The notes: generated by a model from the sequence alone, not told the origin. Shown: positions 25,705-35,070, counted from the stretch's first letter. The stretch is DNA of 48,685 bases from Psychrobacter pasteurii (GCF_900162815.1 NZ_FUGD01000080.1:1-48685), one strand, 5' to 3'. Translations and numbers: made by a program.

Positions 25705-27000
25705 TTATGACTTATTAACAAGATTGTGGTTTATATAATCATGCCAAGCATTAACGACCGCTGATACAGCACTTTGACTGCTTTGCTGCTTTAACCAAGT
25801 AGAGGTCTCATCCAAACGAGTTAACTGCTCTTGGTAAGCCTGTGGTGTCATCAAACGTGTCACAGTACGGCAAATATTATCACCATTGGCCTGCTCTTGA
25901 AGAAGCTCAGGCACAATCTCCTCTCCTGCCAATATATTTGGCAAAGATACATAAGGCACTTTCACCAATCGCTTCGCTATCGCATAGGTCAGCTTTTTCA
26001 TCTGATAGACCACGACCATTGGGCGATTGAGCAGCATAGCCTCTAATGTGGCCGTACCAGAGGCGAGAACAATCAAATCTGACATGGCCATGATAGATTG
26101 GCTAAAGTGTTGCTGCTGCTGAGTTTCATCATAGGCTACTGCTACAGCTTTTCTCAGTGATTCATCTTGACGCTCTATCAAATCTTTTACGATGTACTGA
26201 TGATTCTTGTCTACTGTTGGGACAACAAAGCAGAGCTTTTCATCTACCAATAACAGCCGGCTCACAGCATTTAGCATCAATGGCAAAATAGCATTAATCT
26301 CTGAGCGTCTAGAGCCTGGCATCAAGCAAATCATCTGGCTAATGTCTTCTTTACGATTGGCAAAAAAGTTATGCAGCTCTGAGTTGTTCCAAATAAGTTC
26401 ACGACGCTGCTCATGAGTCTCAATCTCAACCAAATCTTGTGGCAGGTTATGCAGTAGAGGGTGACCCACACAAACCGCAGGATGATTGTGGCGCTGATAT
26501 ACTTCAAGCTCGAACGGGAAGAGACACAGTACTAAATGAGTGGCTTTCTTGATAGACTCAATACGAGACTCACGCCAAGCCCAAATTGAGGGACTGACGT
26601 ACTGCACACAAAAGACCCCTTTGGGCTTTAGCTTTTTGGCTACTCTTAAGTTAAAGTCTGGCGCATCAATACCAACAAACCAATCTATCTGTGCCTTGCT
26701 AAAAGCAGAAACCAACTCTGAACGGGCTTTTAATAGGTCTGGCAACTGCGACATCACCTCTACCAAGCCCATTACCGCCAAGCGCTCTAATGGAAATAAA
26801 GACTGCAGACCTTGTGACTTCATCTTAGGGCCACCCACCCCTACCCAAACGACATCTTCAATAAGATCGTTTACTTGGGCCATAAAATCTGCACCCAAGC
26901 TATCTCCCGAAGCTTCTCCTGCAACTATGCCAATCACTAACGGCTTGGTAGGATCTTGAGTGTTCATAGGTTTGGTCTGGCCTGAAGCACTTGCTAACAT
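25705..27000 (-). CDS. lpxB: Lipid-A-disaccharide synthase
   Basis: The 431-aa GT19 glycosyltransferase joins UDP-2,3-diacylglucosamine and lipid X in lipid A synthesis at the inner face of the inner membrane. Landmarks are IVAGEASGDSLGADFM, GVGGPKMKSQG, the YVSPSIWAWRESRI motif, FELEVYQRHNHPAVCVGHPL, LMPGSRRSEI and LASGTATLEAML. Two starts are possible: ATG at 27000 (MLASASGQ) or the 13th codon (MNTQDPTKP), the second leaving a more usual N-terminus. Next gene rnhB is 65 bp downstream. Confidence 0.97.
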   Translation of the reverse strand: MLASASGQTKPMNTQDPTKPLVIGIVAGEASGDSLGADFMAQVNDLIEDVVWVGVGGPKMKSQGLQSLFPLERLAVMGLVEVMSQLPDLLKARSELVSAFSKAQIDWFVGIDAPDFNLRVAKKLKPKGVFCVQYVSPSIWAWRESRIESIKKATHLVLCLFPFELEVYQRHNHPAVCVGHPLLHNLPQDLVEIETHEQRRELIWNNSELHNFFANRKEDISQMICLMPGSRRSEINAILPLMLNAVSRLLLVDEKLCFVVPTVDKNHQYIVKDLIERQDESLRKAVAVAYDETQQQQHFSQSIMAMSDLIVLASGTATLEAMLLNRPMVVVYQMKKLTYAIAKRLVKVPYVSLPNILAGEEIVPELLQEQANGDNICRTVTRLMTPQAYQEQLTRLDETSTWLKQQSSQSAVSAVVNAWHDYINHNLVNKS

Positions 27001-27224
27001 AGCTAACTCTACTTTATTATCAAAGGATTAGAAGGAACTTAGACTCTGGGTATGACAGGCATGATAAAAATCATCGAATCAGAGCAACAGTATAACAAAA
27101 ATTTGTAAGGGTCATTCCCCATATGAAGCAATAAGGACAGCTTAACACTTGTCAATCTTAGAATAAGCCTCCATAATAAAGTTATCCCTAAATAAAAGTT
27201 ATGACTTATTGAGCGAACAAGTAC

Positions 27225-27254
27225 TTGCCCAAATGAACGTTATAAACCTATGAT
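27225..27254 (+). promoter_or_regulatory. Candidate promoter for aroG
   Basis: TTGCCC (27225-27230) and TATGAT (27249-27254) are 18 nt apart, about 105 nt before the aroG start. It lies in the 358-bp spacer between the diverging lpxB and aroG, where I see no gene. Confidence 0.45.
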
Positions 27255-27358
27255 ATTTAAGCTTATAAGTTATTCCTATAATTACCACAACTTACCTTAT
27301 AACGTTATACCAAAAATTAACTTCCCAATGTTTTTAACAATATTTTAAACTAGGCAAT

Positions 27359-28450
27359 ATGATTATGACTATAAACTCGACTACCCACACAGCAGATATT
27401 GATGACGTGAATATTGAAAAATTTATCCCTTTAATTACTCCTGCTAGCCTGAAAGCCGAGTATCCACTATCTCCAGCCGCTTATGACACCGTACTAAAGG
27501 GTCGTACTACTATCCAGAATATTTTAGATGGTACCGATAAGCGACTTTTGGTAGTGGTCGGTCCTTGCTCTATCCATGATGTGGAAGCCGCTCATGAATA
27601 TGCCGACAAATTGGTTAAGCTTGCAGAAGAACTTAAAGACAGTATTTACATCGTGATGCGTGTCTACTTCGAGAAGCCTCGTACCACTGTGGGCTGGAAA
27701 GGTCTAATTAACGACCCTGATATGAATGACAGCTTCGATATTGAAAAAGGTCTACGTACCGCTCGTAAGCTATTATTGGATCTAAACGAAAAGGGCTTGC
27801 CTTGTGCTACTGAGGCTCTTGATCCTAATACACCGCAGTATATGCAAGACCTAATCAGCTGGTCAGCCATTGGTGCGCGTACCACAGAGAGTCAAACTCA
27901 CCGTGAAATGAGCTCTGGCCTATCGTGCCCTGTAGGTTTCAAAAACGGAACGGATGGTGGCATGACTGTTGCAGTTAACGCTATGAATGCCGTGAAATCA
28001 GGCCACAACTTCCTAGGTCTATCTAGCGATGGTCAGGTATGTATCATCAAATCAAAAGGCAACCCATACGCTCACGTGGTACTGCGCGGCGGTAACGGTA
28101 AGCCAAACTATGACCAGTCTTCAGTTGAGCAGGCTGAAAATGAGCTAGAAAAAGGCAATGCCATGGTGAAAATCATGATTGACTCAAGCCATGCCAACTC
28201 AGGCAAAGACCCTTACTTACAGCCTATGGTTATCCAAAACGTGGCTGAGCAAATTAGTAATGGCAACAAATCTATCATGGGCCTTATGATTGAAAGTCAC
28301 CTAAAAGGTGGTAACCAAAAGCTAACCAGCGACCCAAGCCAGCTTGAGTACGGTAAGTCTATTACAGATGGCTGTTTAGATTGGGATAGTACCGTTGCTT
28401 CTCTACGCAACTTACGCAACACCATTAAAGATGTGCTTCCTAACCGCTAA
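27359..28450 (+). CDS. aroG: 3-deoxy-7-phosphoheptulonate (DAHP) synthase, class I (AroG/AroF type)
   Basis: The 363-aa enzyme condenses PEP and erythrose-4-phosphate, the entry step of the shikimate pathway. Characteristic class I-alpha motifs are LLVVVGPCSIHDVEAA, MRVYFEKPRTTVGWKGLINDP, the substrate loop ATEALDPNTPQY, SWSAIGARTTESQTHREMSSGL, and DSSHANSGKDP with IMGLMIESHLKGGNQ (metal-site residues). The N-terminal extension that carries allosteric control in E. coli isozymes is present, but which amino acid feeds back cannot be told from sequence. Two possible starts (27359 or 27365) differ by two codons. A strong terminator follows. Confidence 0.96.
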   Translation: MIMTINSTTHTADIDDVNIEKFIPLITPASLKAEYPLSPAAYDTVLKGRTTIQNILDGTDKRLLVVVGPCSIHDVEAAHEYADKLVKLAEELKDSIYIVMRVYFEKPRTTVGWKGLINDPDMNDSFDIEKGLRTARKLLLDLNEKGLPCATEALDPNTPQYMQDLISWSAIGARTTESQTHREMSSGLSCPVGFKNGTDGGMTVAVNAMNAVKSGHNFLGLSSDGQVCIIKSKGNPYAHVVLRGGNGKPNYDQSSVEQAENELEKGNAMVKIMIDSSHANSGKDPYLQPMVIQNVAEQISNGNKSIMGLMIESHLKGGNQKLTSDPSQLEYGKSITDGCLDWDSTVASLRNLRNTIKDVLPNR

Positions 28451-28480
28451 TTTAGCGTTTATTGCTTCTATCTTGGTATA

Positions 28481-28516
28481 AAAAAACGCCCGACATTTAA
28501 ATGTCGGGCGTTTTTT
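28481..28516. terminator. Bidirectional terminator between aroG and pepN
   Basis: A perfect 36-bp palindrome (28481-28498 with 28499-28516) has a GC-rich core CGCCCGACA and A/T runs at both edges. It serves the convergent aroG and pepN transcripts. Confidence 0.95.
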
Positions 28517-28574
28517 GTTTATTACTGATATAAAAGAATCTAGCTTATATAACAGGTTTGATATTTACTGCTGA

Positions 28575-31265
28575 CTAGCCCGCCTTCAATATCGTATGCA
28601 AGCTTTCTGTTACGTTTTTAGATTTAACCTGTCTACGTAGCTGTTGTAATTGCTGCTTGGCCTCTGCACGCACAGGCTCTGCTAGAGTGTACCAACGTGA
28701 TAGCGTTTGTAATAAGCGTGAAGCCAATACAGGGTTAGTCTCATCCAGCTTTTGTACCACAGCGATATAAGTTTCTAAACCTTCTTTACTCCAAAGCTTA
28801 GTCGGCTGTGCCGCAAAACTGCCTACCACCGCACGAATTCTATTTGGGGTACCCCAATCGAAGTCTTTACGCTCAATAAGCGCTGCAATATCAGCAACTG
28901 AAGCATTCTCATCACCTGCTTGTACACTAAACCATAAATCCATCACCAAGGCTTCTTTATTAAAGCGCTCATAGAAGTCCGCCAGCACCGCTTGTTTTTG
29001 CGGATGCTCATGGTTAACCATGGCACTTAATGCCCCCAGTCGCTCAGTCATACAGCTGGCTTTTTGATACTGCTCATAAGCCCAATCATGTGCTTCTTCG
29101 ATACCAGCCGTAAGTGCCATATCCAATACCACATTACGTAGTGCTCGCTTACCTCTGGCTTGTGGCGTGTCTTCATAGCTTTCAATCGGTAACTGGCTAT
29201 AAACTTGTTGCCAATCTTCGGCCATAAATTGGGCTAAGTTATTTTTTAGCAAGTCTCGTTTTTGCTTCATAACGCTCGGTTGATAATCGCTATTAACCGC
29301 CGAAGCAAGCTCACGCTCAGCAGGAATGTCAAGGATTCTAGCCGCTAACATTGCATCGTCTTGCACCAAACTTAAAAATGCTTTTTTAACCGCTTGTAGA
29401 TAGACCTCTGGCTCGTTATTTTGCAGTAATATTTTATTAACTAAGGCTTGCGCACTTTGCCACTGGTTAAAGCCATTGGTTTCATGGGCCAGTAAGAAGG
29501 CCAAATCCGCCTCACTATACTGATACTTCATCTGTACCGGAGCACTAAAGTCACGTAATACAGACACAATCGGCTCTATACCAACAACCGTAGTTACTTG
29601 ATCAAAGACGAAGTCTTGGCTTTCTTGCTCGAGCATAAGCAGACGCTCTTCAATAAGCTCGCCACTGGTTCTATCAAATAAAGCAGCGGCTACAGGAATA
29701 GGCAATGGTTTTGGTGCTTCATACCCTTCTACCTGACGAGTTTTTTGCGATAAAGTCACTGTCAGCTTGCCAACGTTATCCTTACCTAGCTCAAAGCTTT
29801 GATGACCTGACACCTCTGGAGTCCCTGGCTGAGTATACCAGTCAATAAAGTGTTCAACCGATTTACCTTCAGCACTCAATGCCGATAGCCAGTCTTCTAC
29901 AGTCACAGCCTGCCCATCATAACGATCAAAATAGGTGTCTGTGCCTTGGCGGTATTCATCGCCTAAAGTATTGGCCAGCATACGCACCACTTCTGCCCCT
30001 TTTTCATAGACTGTGGTGGTGTAAAAGTTGTTGATTTCAACAAAGCTACTTGGACGCGGTGGGTGCGATAAAGGGCCTGCATCCTCTGTAAATTGATAAG
30101 CGCGTAGCATAGAGACATCATCGATACGCTGCACAGCAGGCGACTGATGATCGGCTGAGAATGACTGATCACGATAAACTGTCAGCCCCTCTTTTAAACA
30201 CAATTGGAACCAATCACGACAAGTTACTCGGTTACCCGTCCAGTTATGAAAATACTCATGGGCAATAATAGATTTCACGCTAAAGCTGCGGGCATCCGTC
30301 GTGGTCTCAGGGCTTGATAAGACACAAGAAGTGTTAAAGATGTTCAGACCTTTGTTTTCCATCGCCCCCATATTGAACTGGCTAACCGCGACAATCATAT
30401 AACGGTCTAAATCATAGGCACGGCCATAGTTTTCTTCATCCCAGTGCATTGAGTCTTTTAATGCTTGCATCGCGACGTGACACTTATCAATATCGTATGC
30501 TTTAGCATAAATCTGCAGCTTCACATCACGACCTTCGATAGTGGTATAGCTGTCTTCTAATACTGCTAAATCAGCAAAGACACAAGCAAAAAGATAGCTT
30601 GGCTTCTTACTCACATCATGCCATATCGCGTAGTGACGATTGCTATCGCCTTCGACTTCCCCAGACTCGATCAGATCTCCATTGGCCAACAAGGTAGGGA
30701 ACTTTTTACCGGCTTCTAAGCGAGTGGTAAATACTGACAGAACGTCTGGGCGGTCCGGATAATAAGTTATCTTACGAAACCCTTCAGGCTCACACTGAGT
30801 CACAAACATCACGTCATCACCTTCACCGGCGATATAAAGCCCTTCTAGCTCCGTATTCTTCTGCGGCTCATGACGCACACTGATTTTTACTACCGCATCA
30901 TCTGGGGCATCAGAGACAGTCAACTGACCCTCGTCAAGCTGATACTCCCCGTCTTTTAATGCTTTATCATTGATACTGATGGCAGTCAGATCCATATTTT
31001 GACCCAACAATACCAAATCCCCTGGATGCTGTCTTTTCATGGTCAGCACACTATCAACAGTGGCGTGATCTTCAAACAATTTAATATCCAGCTCTACTTT
31101 TTCAACCGAGTAGCTTGGCGGGGTATAGTCTTTTAAATATATTTTTTGTATCCCTGCATCATCCGTTGCCTCAGTTGCTTCAGGATTATGATCTGGCGCA
31201 TCTGGAGTCATACTGTCCACAATCATGGCATTATCTTTGGCATCAGTATTGGTTAAATCTGTCAT
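28575..31265 (-). CDS. pepN: Aminopeptidase N (M1 zinc metallopeptidase)
   Basis: The 896-aa cytoplasmic enzyme removes N-terminal residues from peptides. The M1 signatures are clear: exopeptidase motif GAMENKGLN at about 297-305, then zinc-binding HEYFHNWTGNR at about 335-345 (HExxH) with the third ligand Glu in LKEGLTVYRDQ. A C-terminal helical region completes the E. coli-type PepN layout (E. coli 870 aa). The first ~40 residues (Asp/Thr/Pro-rich, e.g. DSMTPDAPDHNPEATEATDD) are an extension before the usual start of the beta domain (YLKDYTPPSYSVEKVELDI). Confidence 0.97.
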   Translation of the reverse strand: MTDLTNTDAKDNAMIVDSMTPDAPDHNPEATEATDDAGIQKIYLKDYTPPSYSVEKVELDIKLFEDHATVDSVLTMKRQHPGDLVLLGQNMDLTAISINDKALKDGEYQLDEGQLTVSDAPDDAVVKISVRHEPQKNTELEGLYIAGEGDDVMFVTQCEPEGFRKITYYPDRPDVLSVFTTRLEAGKKFPTLLANGDLIESGEVEGDSNRHYAIWHDVSKKPSYLFACVFADLAVLEDSYTTIEGRDVKLQIYAKAYDIDKCHVAMQALKDSMHWDEENYGRAYDLDRYMIVAVSQFNMGAMENKGLNIFNTSCVLSSPETTTDARSFSVKSIIAHEYFHNWTGNRVTCRDWFQLCLKEGLTVYRDQSFSADHQSPAVQRIDDVSMLRAYQFTEDAGPLSHPPRPSSFVEINNFYTTTVYEKGAEVVRMLANTLGDEYRQGTDTYFDRYDGQAVTVEDWLSALSAEGKSVEHFIDWYTQPGTPEVSGHQSFELGKDNVGKLTVTLSQKTRQVEGYEAPKPLPIPVAAALFDRTSGELIEERLLMLEQESQDFVFDQVTTVVGIEPIVSVLRDFSAPVQMKYQYSEADLAFLLAHETNGFNQWQSAQALVNKILLQNNEPEVYLQAVKKAFLSLVQDDAMLAARILDIPAERELASAVNSDYQPSVMKQKRDLLKNNLAQFMAEDWQQVYSQLPIESYEDTPQARGKRALRNVVLDMALTAGIEEAHDWAYEQYQKASCMTERLGALSAMVNHEHPQKQAVLADFYERFNKEALVMDLWFSVQAGDENASVADIAALIERKDFDWGTPNRIRAVVGSFAAQPTKLWSKEGLETYIAVVQKLDETNPVLASRLLQTLSRWYTLAEPVRAEAKQQLQQLRRQVKSKNVTESLHTILKAG

Positions 31266-31428
31266 AGAAGTTCTCTTTATTAATTAGTTCTTATTTAGCA
31301 GTAGTAGTCACTTATATATTGTAACATTCTGCCTGTTTTTAAACCCATTATGGGTAAAATATGTTATCTATACCCTACTCTATATAATTTTTAGCCTTGC
31401 TAACACTCAACCCTATTAAGTTCAAACT

Positions 31429-32076
31429 ATGTCATTAACAAGTGCACAACCTACCTCAAAACTAAATCTTATTGCTGCTCATATTCTACAAGTCATTCAC
31501 CAACTTTCTTTGGAAACAGACTCTGAGTTAGATAGTCATAATCAATTAGATAACCAAGATAAGTTAGATAGCCCTCATCAATTAGATAACAGTAACGAGG
31601 GGAAATACACTGCCTCTATATTATTGGTCAGTGAAGGCAGGATAAGTGACAAGCTTGGCCAGTTGCTGCTACAAAACAATCCAACACTTGTGATTGATTG
31701 CGTGACCCTAGCTGAGTTTCAGAACGCCCCCTTTAATAGACGTTATACCCTAGGCTGCCTAATACAACCTTTTGATTTCACTTCAGTCTCTATCAGTCAG
31801 GAGAGTCAAGCACAGCCTATCAACGCAAGCTACAGCTCTATTGCCATTAGACTGCGAGACTTATTTGCTGAACAGAGCTTACTGCTCACTTACACGCCCT
31901 CCAGTGAGCTTAACTTTGCTAGCTTAGGCTATATTCCTCTGACGATTAAGACCCCTGATGAGCTGCCAGACTTGATAAGTTGGCAATTTAATCTTTATGA
32001 CTATAAACAGCGACCCGATTGGCTCAATGCCAAATACTGGGCCAACCCTGAAAATTTTGATAAATACAGGTGGTAG
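31429..32076 (+). CDS. Conserved hypothetical protein (possibly DUF6231)
   Basis: The 215-aa soluble protein has no signal or membrane segment. Its C-terminus, FNLYDYKQRPDWLNAKYWANPENFDKYRW, is strongly patterned; I recall similar endings in a Pseudomonas/Acinetobacter family of unknown function (DUF6231), which needs a profile search. The N-terminal region contains a 12-residue imperfect duplication, LDSHNQLDNQDK then LDSPHQLDNSNE, encoded by two 36-bp repeats (31527-31562, 31563-31598). This suggests a recent slippage duplication in a flexible linker. The middle part (ILLVSEGRISDKLG...CVTLAEFQ...YTLGCLI) reads like an alpha/beta Rossmann-like fold. Divergent from pepN. Confidence 0.7.
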   Translation: MSLTSAQPTSKLNLIAAHILQVIHQLSLETDSELDSHNQLDNQDKLDSPHQLDNSNEGKYTASILLVSEGRISDKLGQLLLQNNPTLVIDCVTLAEFQNAPFNRRYTLGCLIQPFDFTSVSISQESQAQPINASYSSIAIRLRDLFAEQSLLLTYTPSSELNFASLGYIPLTIKTPDELPDLISWQFNLYDYKQRPDWLNAKYWANPENFDKYRW

Positions 32077-32353
32077 TCTCAAAGGCTGGTTATTAATACA
32101 AATCTTTCAATAATAAGCAGGGTTAATCCTCAAGCGGTGAGATAAAATGCTTGTTTAATTTTTAAAATTTTGTCATTATCCTGATATGAATTTACAGTAA
32201 GACTACTTACATAAAGTAACATCTGCTTTTAAATGTGCTATATTTACAATAACTGTATTTGGCCATTCATGTGGTGTTGGTTAATGAGCGATTTACAACA
32301 ACATAAGTAATAACATAAGCTCACAACACTTTTTAGGAATCTGAGGATCTACT

Positions 32354-32866
32354 ATGTATTCATCATTAAAAATTTCGGCAATCAGCCTACTTTCAGCAGC
32401 TCTTTTAGCCACCGTTGGCTGTGCTAGCAAGCCAAAAACCTCTGAGTTTGTGGTAGCGCCTATGGCAGTACCTGGTAACGCAGCCTATCAAACCGGTCCT
32501 TTGGTGAATAACTCAGCAGAAGTACAAGCTGCTGCCCAAAATGTACGTGGTATTGTGCATTTCGCTTTTGATAGCAGTGCAATCAATGCAGAAGCTGCCA
32601 ATGTGTTAAACGAACAAGTGGCTTTCTTAAAGAATTACCCTGATGCAGTTGTACTAGTAGCGGGTCATACCGATGAGCGCGGTAGCCGTGAATACAACCA
32701 TGCTCTAGGTGAGCGTCGTGCCCAAGCGGTTAAAAACTACTTAGCCTCTCAAGGTGTTGCTGATGCTCGTGTTGAAACCATCAGCTATGGTGAAGACCGT
32801 CCAGCAGCTACCGGTACTGATGAAGCCTCTCATGCTGAAAACCGTCGTGCAGAATTATCTTACTAA
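32354..32866 (+). CDS. pal: Pal-type peptidoglycan-associated OmpA-family lipoprotein
   Basis: The 170-aa protein has a lipoprotein signal (MYSSLKISAISLLSAALLATVGC, lipidated Cys23) and an OmpA-like C-terminal domain (about 65-170). Motifs are GIVHFAFDSSAINAE, VAGHTDERGSREYNHALGERRA (the diaminopimelate-binding TDxxGxxxxNxxLxxxRA pattern) and SYGEDRPAATGTDEASHAENRRAEL. It anchors the outer membrane to peptidoglycan. The closing pattern fits Pal better than a general OmpA domain. tolQRAB are not next to it in this window. Promoter exact position unclear; SD GAGGAT. A terminator follows 35 nt after the stop. Confidence 0.9.
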   Translation: MYSSLKISAISLLSAALLATVGCASKPKTSEFVVAPMAVPGNAAYQTGPLVNNSAEVQAAAQNVRGIVHFAFDSSAINAEAANVLNEQVAFLKNYPDAVVLVAGHTDERGSREYNHALGERRAQAVKNYLASQGVADARVETISYGEDRPAATGTDEASHAENRRAELSY

Positions 32867-32900
32867 TTAAGTAGGGTTAGATAAATCAAACGACTCTTAA

Positions 32901-32926
32901 AAAAACCCAGCTTAGGCTGGGTTTTT
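32901..32926 (+). terminator. Intrinsic terminator after pal
   Basis: The arms 32901-32911 (AAAAACCCAGC) and 32916-32926 (GCTGGGTTTTT) have a TTAG loop. It lies within 25 nt of the start of the following phosphopantetheinyl transferase gene. Confidence 0.93.
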
Positions 32927-32949
32927 CGTATTTGGATCGCACCCCTGTC

Positions 32950-33738
32950 ATGACTGCAGACTTTATTGCTAAAAATTTATCCCTAACTCACACTCAATAC
33001 TTTGGCTTTGATAGCCAAGGTCATAGCTCCCCTTTATTGTCTGCTACAACGGCTGTTACCTTAGCCGTCTCAAGCTTTGTCTATAACATCGACAGCGAGG
33101 TCACTACAGAAGTCAATATAAAGGCTAAATCCCATAGCAAACCACTACTAGCACAAGCTCAAAAATGCGCAGTTCGAAAGCTCTTGTATCAACTGATCTT
33201 TGAAAGAATGAAAGACTGGGTATTTACCTATATTCAGACTAATGGAGTTAACTTACTCAAAACAAACGGACTTAAGCTATTAGAAAATAGGTATCCTTAT
33301 AGACTCCTACCCTTCAACTATTATGTTTGCTTCACCCACTCGGTCAATAAGATAGCCTGTGCTATTCATAGCGATAAAGTTATTGGCATTGATTTAGAAG
33401 CAAATCCTGTGTCAATGAAGGTTGCCGAGCGCTACTACACGCCACAAGAAAAGCATTGGCTGTCACAGCTCGATACGGACTTTCTCCCCCAAGCACTAAA
33501 GCTATTATGGATGCTAAAAGAGGCTTCGATTAAGCACTCTACGGCAAGCAGTCCCCATTTATTGTCCGGACTTAAAGAAGATAAACTAATGGCTGCACAG
33601 GAACTTCTACCTGTATTTACCAAAGAGCGAAATATTAAAACCCCTGAACAGATTTACTGCTATCAAGACTGGGCTAATCTAGAGAAAAGCACTACCTATG
33701 TTTATATCGCTGCAGAAAGCTTAGTGGCTATCTGGTAG
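32950..33738 (+). CDS. Sfp-type 4'-phosphopantetheinyl transferase
   Basis: The enzyme moves phosphopantetheine from CoA to a Ser of carrier proteins. Diagnostic sites are FTHSVNKIACAI, then IGIDLE with Asp148 (Mg/CoA site), and LWMLKEASIKHS (the WxxKEA-x-K motif). The frame opens at a TTG (32932), but the ATG at 32950 is more likely, giving 262 aa. Neither start has a clear ribosome site, and the pal terminator ends only 24 nt before the ATG. Expression must therefore come from readthrough of that terminator, a promoter inside pal, or a leaderless transcript. The carrier-protein partner (fatty acid AcpS is usually separate) is not in the window. Confidence 0.85.
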   Translation: MTADFIAKNLSLTHTQYFGFDSQGHSSPLLSATTAVTLAVSSFVYNIDSEVTTEVNIKAKSHSKPLLAQAQKCAVRKLLYQLIFERMKDWVFTYIQTNGVNLLKTNGLKLLENRYPYRLLPFNYYVCFTHSVNKIACAIHSDKVIGIDLEANPVSMKVAERYYTPQEKHWLSQLDTDFLPQALKLLWMLKEASIKHSTASSPHLLSGLKEDKLMAAQELLPVFTKERNIKTPEQIYCYQDWANLEKSTTYVYIAAESLVAIW

Positions 33739-33810
33739 CAGCCATAGAACACCTATTTTTACTAAATTAAGCCAGCCCCTAACAGTATCTGATGTATAAA
33801 TTTTAAATAT

Positions 33811-33836
33811 AAAAAAAGCACCCCCGAAGGAGTGCT
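33811..33836 (-). terminator. Intrinsic terminator after the outer-membrane protein gene
   Basis: On the minus strand the stem AAGCACTCC / GGGGTGCTT (one U.G pair) closes on a TTCG tetraloop and is followed by seven T residues, just 27 nt after the stop of the barrel protein gene. Confidence 0.92.
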
Positions 33837-33862
33837 TTCTTATCATTTGGCTTAGCCAATAA

Positions 33863-34714
33863 TTAGAAGCGGTAAGTTACACCAGCTTTAACGATTGGGT
33901 ACCAAACATCATCTTTTTGGATGTCATCACGAGCAGCTTTTTCGAAATCAGCGTTAGTTTCGCCGTTTTCACCGGTAACACCGTTTGATTTCACTGTAGC
34001 ATCCATTTTACCCATGTATGCTGCACCTAACTCACCGAACAGACCCCAATTTTGGTTGATGTTTGGACGGTAGCCCACAGTTAAGTATGGAGCTAGTTTG
34101 TTTCTGTTTTCTACTTTAGCTTCAACGTAACCACCGTTAGCTGCATTATCAACAGTATAGTTAGTACCGTTAATCTTAACGTCAGCACCGTTTGCATTAT
34201 CAGTAGTTAATCTAGCTTCAAGCTTGTTATCTGGAACTAAGATACCAGTACCGATAGTGAAATTGTTAGCCCATGGACGTAAGTTAACACCAAGGTATGG
34301 GTTGCTGAAGTCAGCGTCATATTTCATGTCGCCTTTGAAGCTACCATAGCCATCACCTAGAGCTTTACCCCAGTTGATCCATGAGTCGCTAGCGTCTAGG
34401 TCTTTAGTACCGTCGTCGCTAAAACCGTTCCAACCAGCAGTTAATTCAGTAGTTTCGTTAATACCCCAAGCAATGTTAGCACCGTAACCTAGAGTACCAA
34501 TCTCAGCGCTTACAGCAGCAGGGTTAACTGCTTGGTTAAAGAAGCCTTTGCCTGAATCTAGAACGTTAGTACCAGTTTGTTGTACTGGCGCTTCAGTAAC
34601 TACTACTACGTCGTTAGCAGCTTGTGTGTTGTCAACAACTACTACGTCTTGAGCCATTGCAACTGATGAACCTAGTACTGCTGCTGCAACTGCTGTTAAT
34701 TTAAAAAGTTTCAT
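33863..34714 (-). CDS. Outer-membrane beta-barrel protein, function unknown
   Basis: The 283-aa precursor has a signal peptide MKLFKLTAVAAAVLGSSVAMA (cut after residue 21) and a linker with repeated VVVVD/VVVVTEAP (about 22-45). A set of alternating hydrophobic/aromatic strands follows (LGYGANIAWGIN, LTAGWNGFSDD, YLGVNLRPWANNFTIGTGILV, LAPYLTVGYRPN, WGLFGELGAAYMG). The last residue is Phe (AGVTYRF), the usual signal for the BAM complex. It is probably an 8- to 10-strand barrel. A similar family is common in Moraxellaceae, but I cannot name it. SD GGAGATG. Its mRNA probably has a long leader, because the best -10 is about 275 nt upstream. Confidence 0.85.
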   Translation of the reverse strand: MKLFKLTAVAAAVLGSSVAMAQDVVVVDNTQAANDVVVVTEAPVQQTGTNVLDSGKGFFNQAVNPAAVSAEIGTLGYGANIAWGINETTELTAGWNGFSDDGTKDLDASDSWINWGKALGDGYGSFKGDMKYDADFSNPYLGVNLRPWANNFTIGTGILVPDNKLEARLTTDNANGADVKINGTNYTVDNAANGGYVEAKVENRNKLAPYLTVGYRPNINQNWGLFGELGAAYMGKMDATVKSNGVTGENGETNADFEKAARDDIQKDDVWYPIVKAGVTYRF

Positions 34715-34986
34715 AACATCTCCAAAGTATATAACTTAATTGAACCTGATTAAGTGCCTAATAAACAAAAAAGCAATCCAAGCTATTTATACCTCTTATG
34801 TACTTAATAATAATGGTACACAATCATATAAAGGTAGCTCGAATTGTCATCCATGAGACACCTTACAAAGGTTTCCCGATTTCCATGTGTGTATTAAACA
34901 CTTTTTTACAATTAAAGTCATCCCCTAAAAGTTGCCTTTTAATAGGGATTCTGTAATTTTTGCTTACAATTTGTAAGTTGGGTTGC

Positions 34987-34992
34987 ATTATA
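34987..34992 (-). promoter_or_regulatory. Consensus -10 (TATAAT) upstream of the outer-membrane protein gene
   Basis: A perfect TATAAT on the minus strand, with a weak TTAAGC 18 nt upstream. It gives a predicted leader of about 270 nt before the start at 34714. The stretch 34715-35070 contains no other gene; an AT-rich region with the long leader is all I see. Confidence 0.35.
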
Positions 34993-35070
34993 CCCTGCCA
35001 TACGACAGAAGCTTAATACTTTAACTATGAACCCTTAAGTCATTCAAAGACGAAAAACCAAACACATCAG

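Noticed and set aside
27001-27358. Amino-acid leader peptide/attenuator upstream of aroG
   Set aside because: I found no short ORF rich in Phe, Tyr or Trp and no terminator hairpin before the gene.
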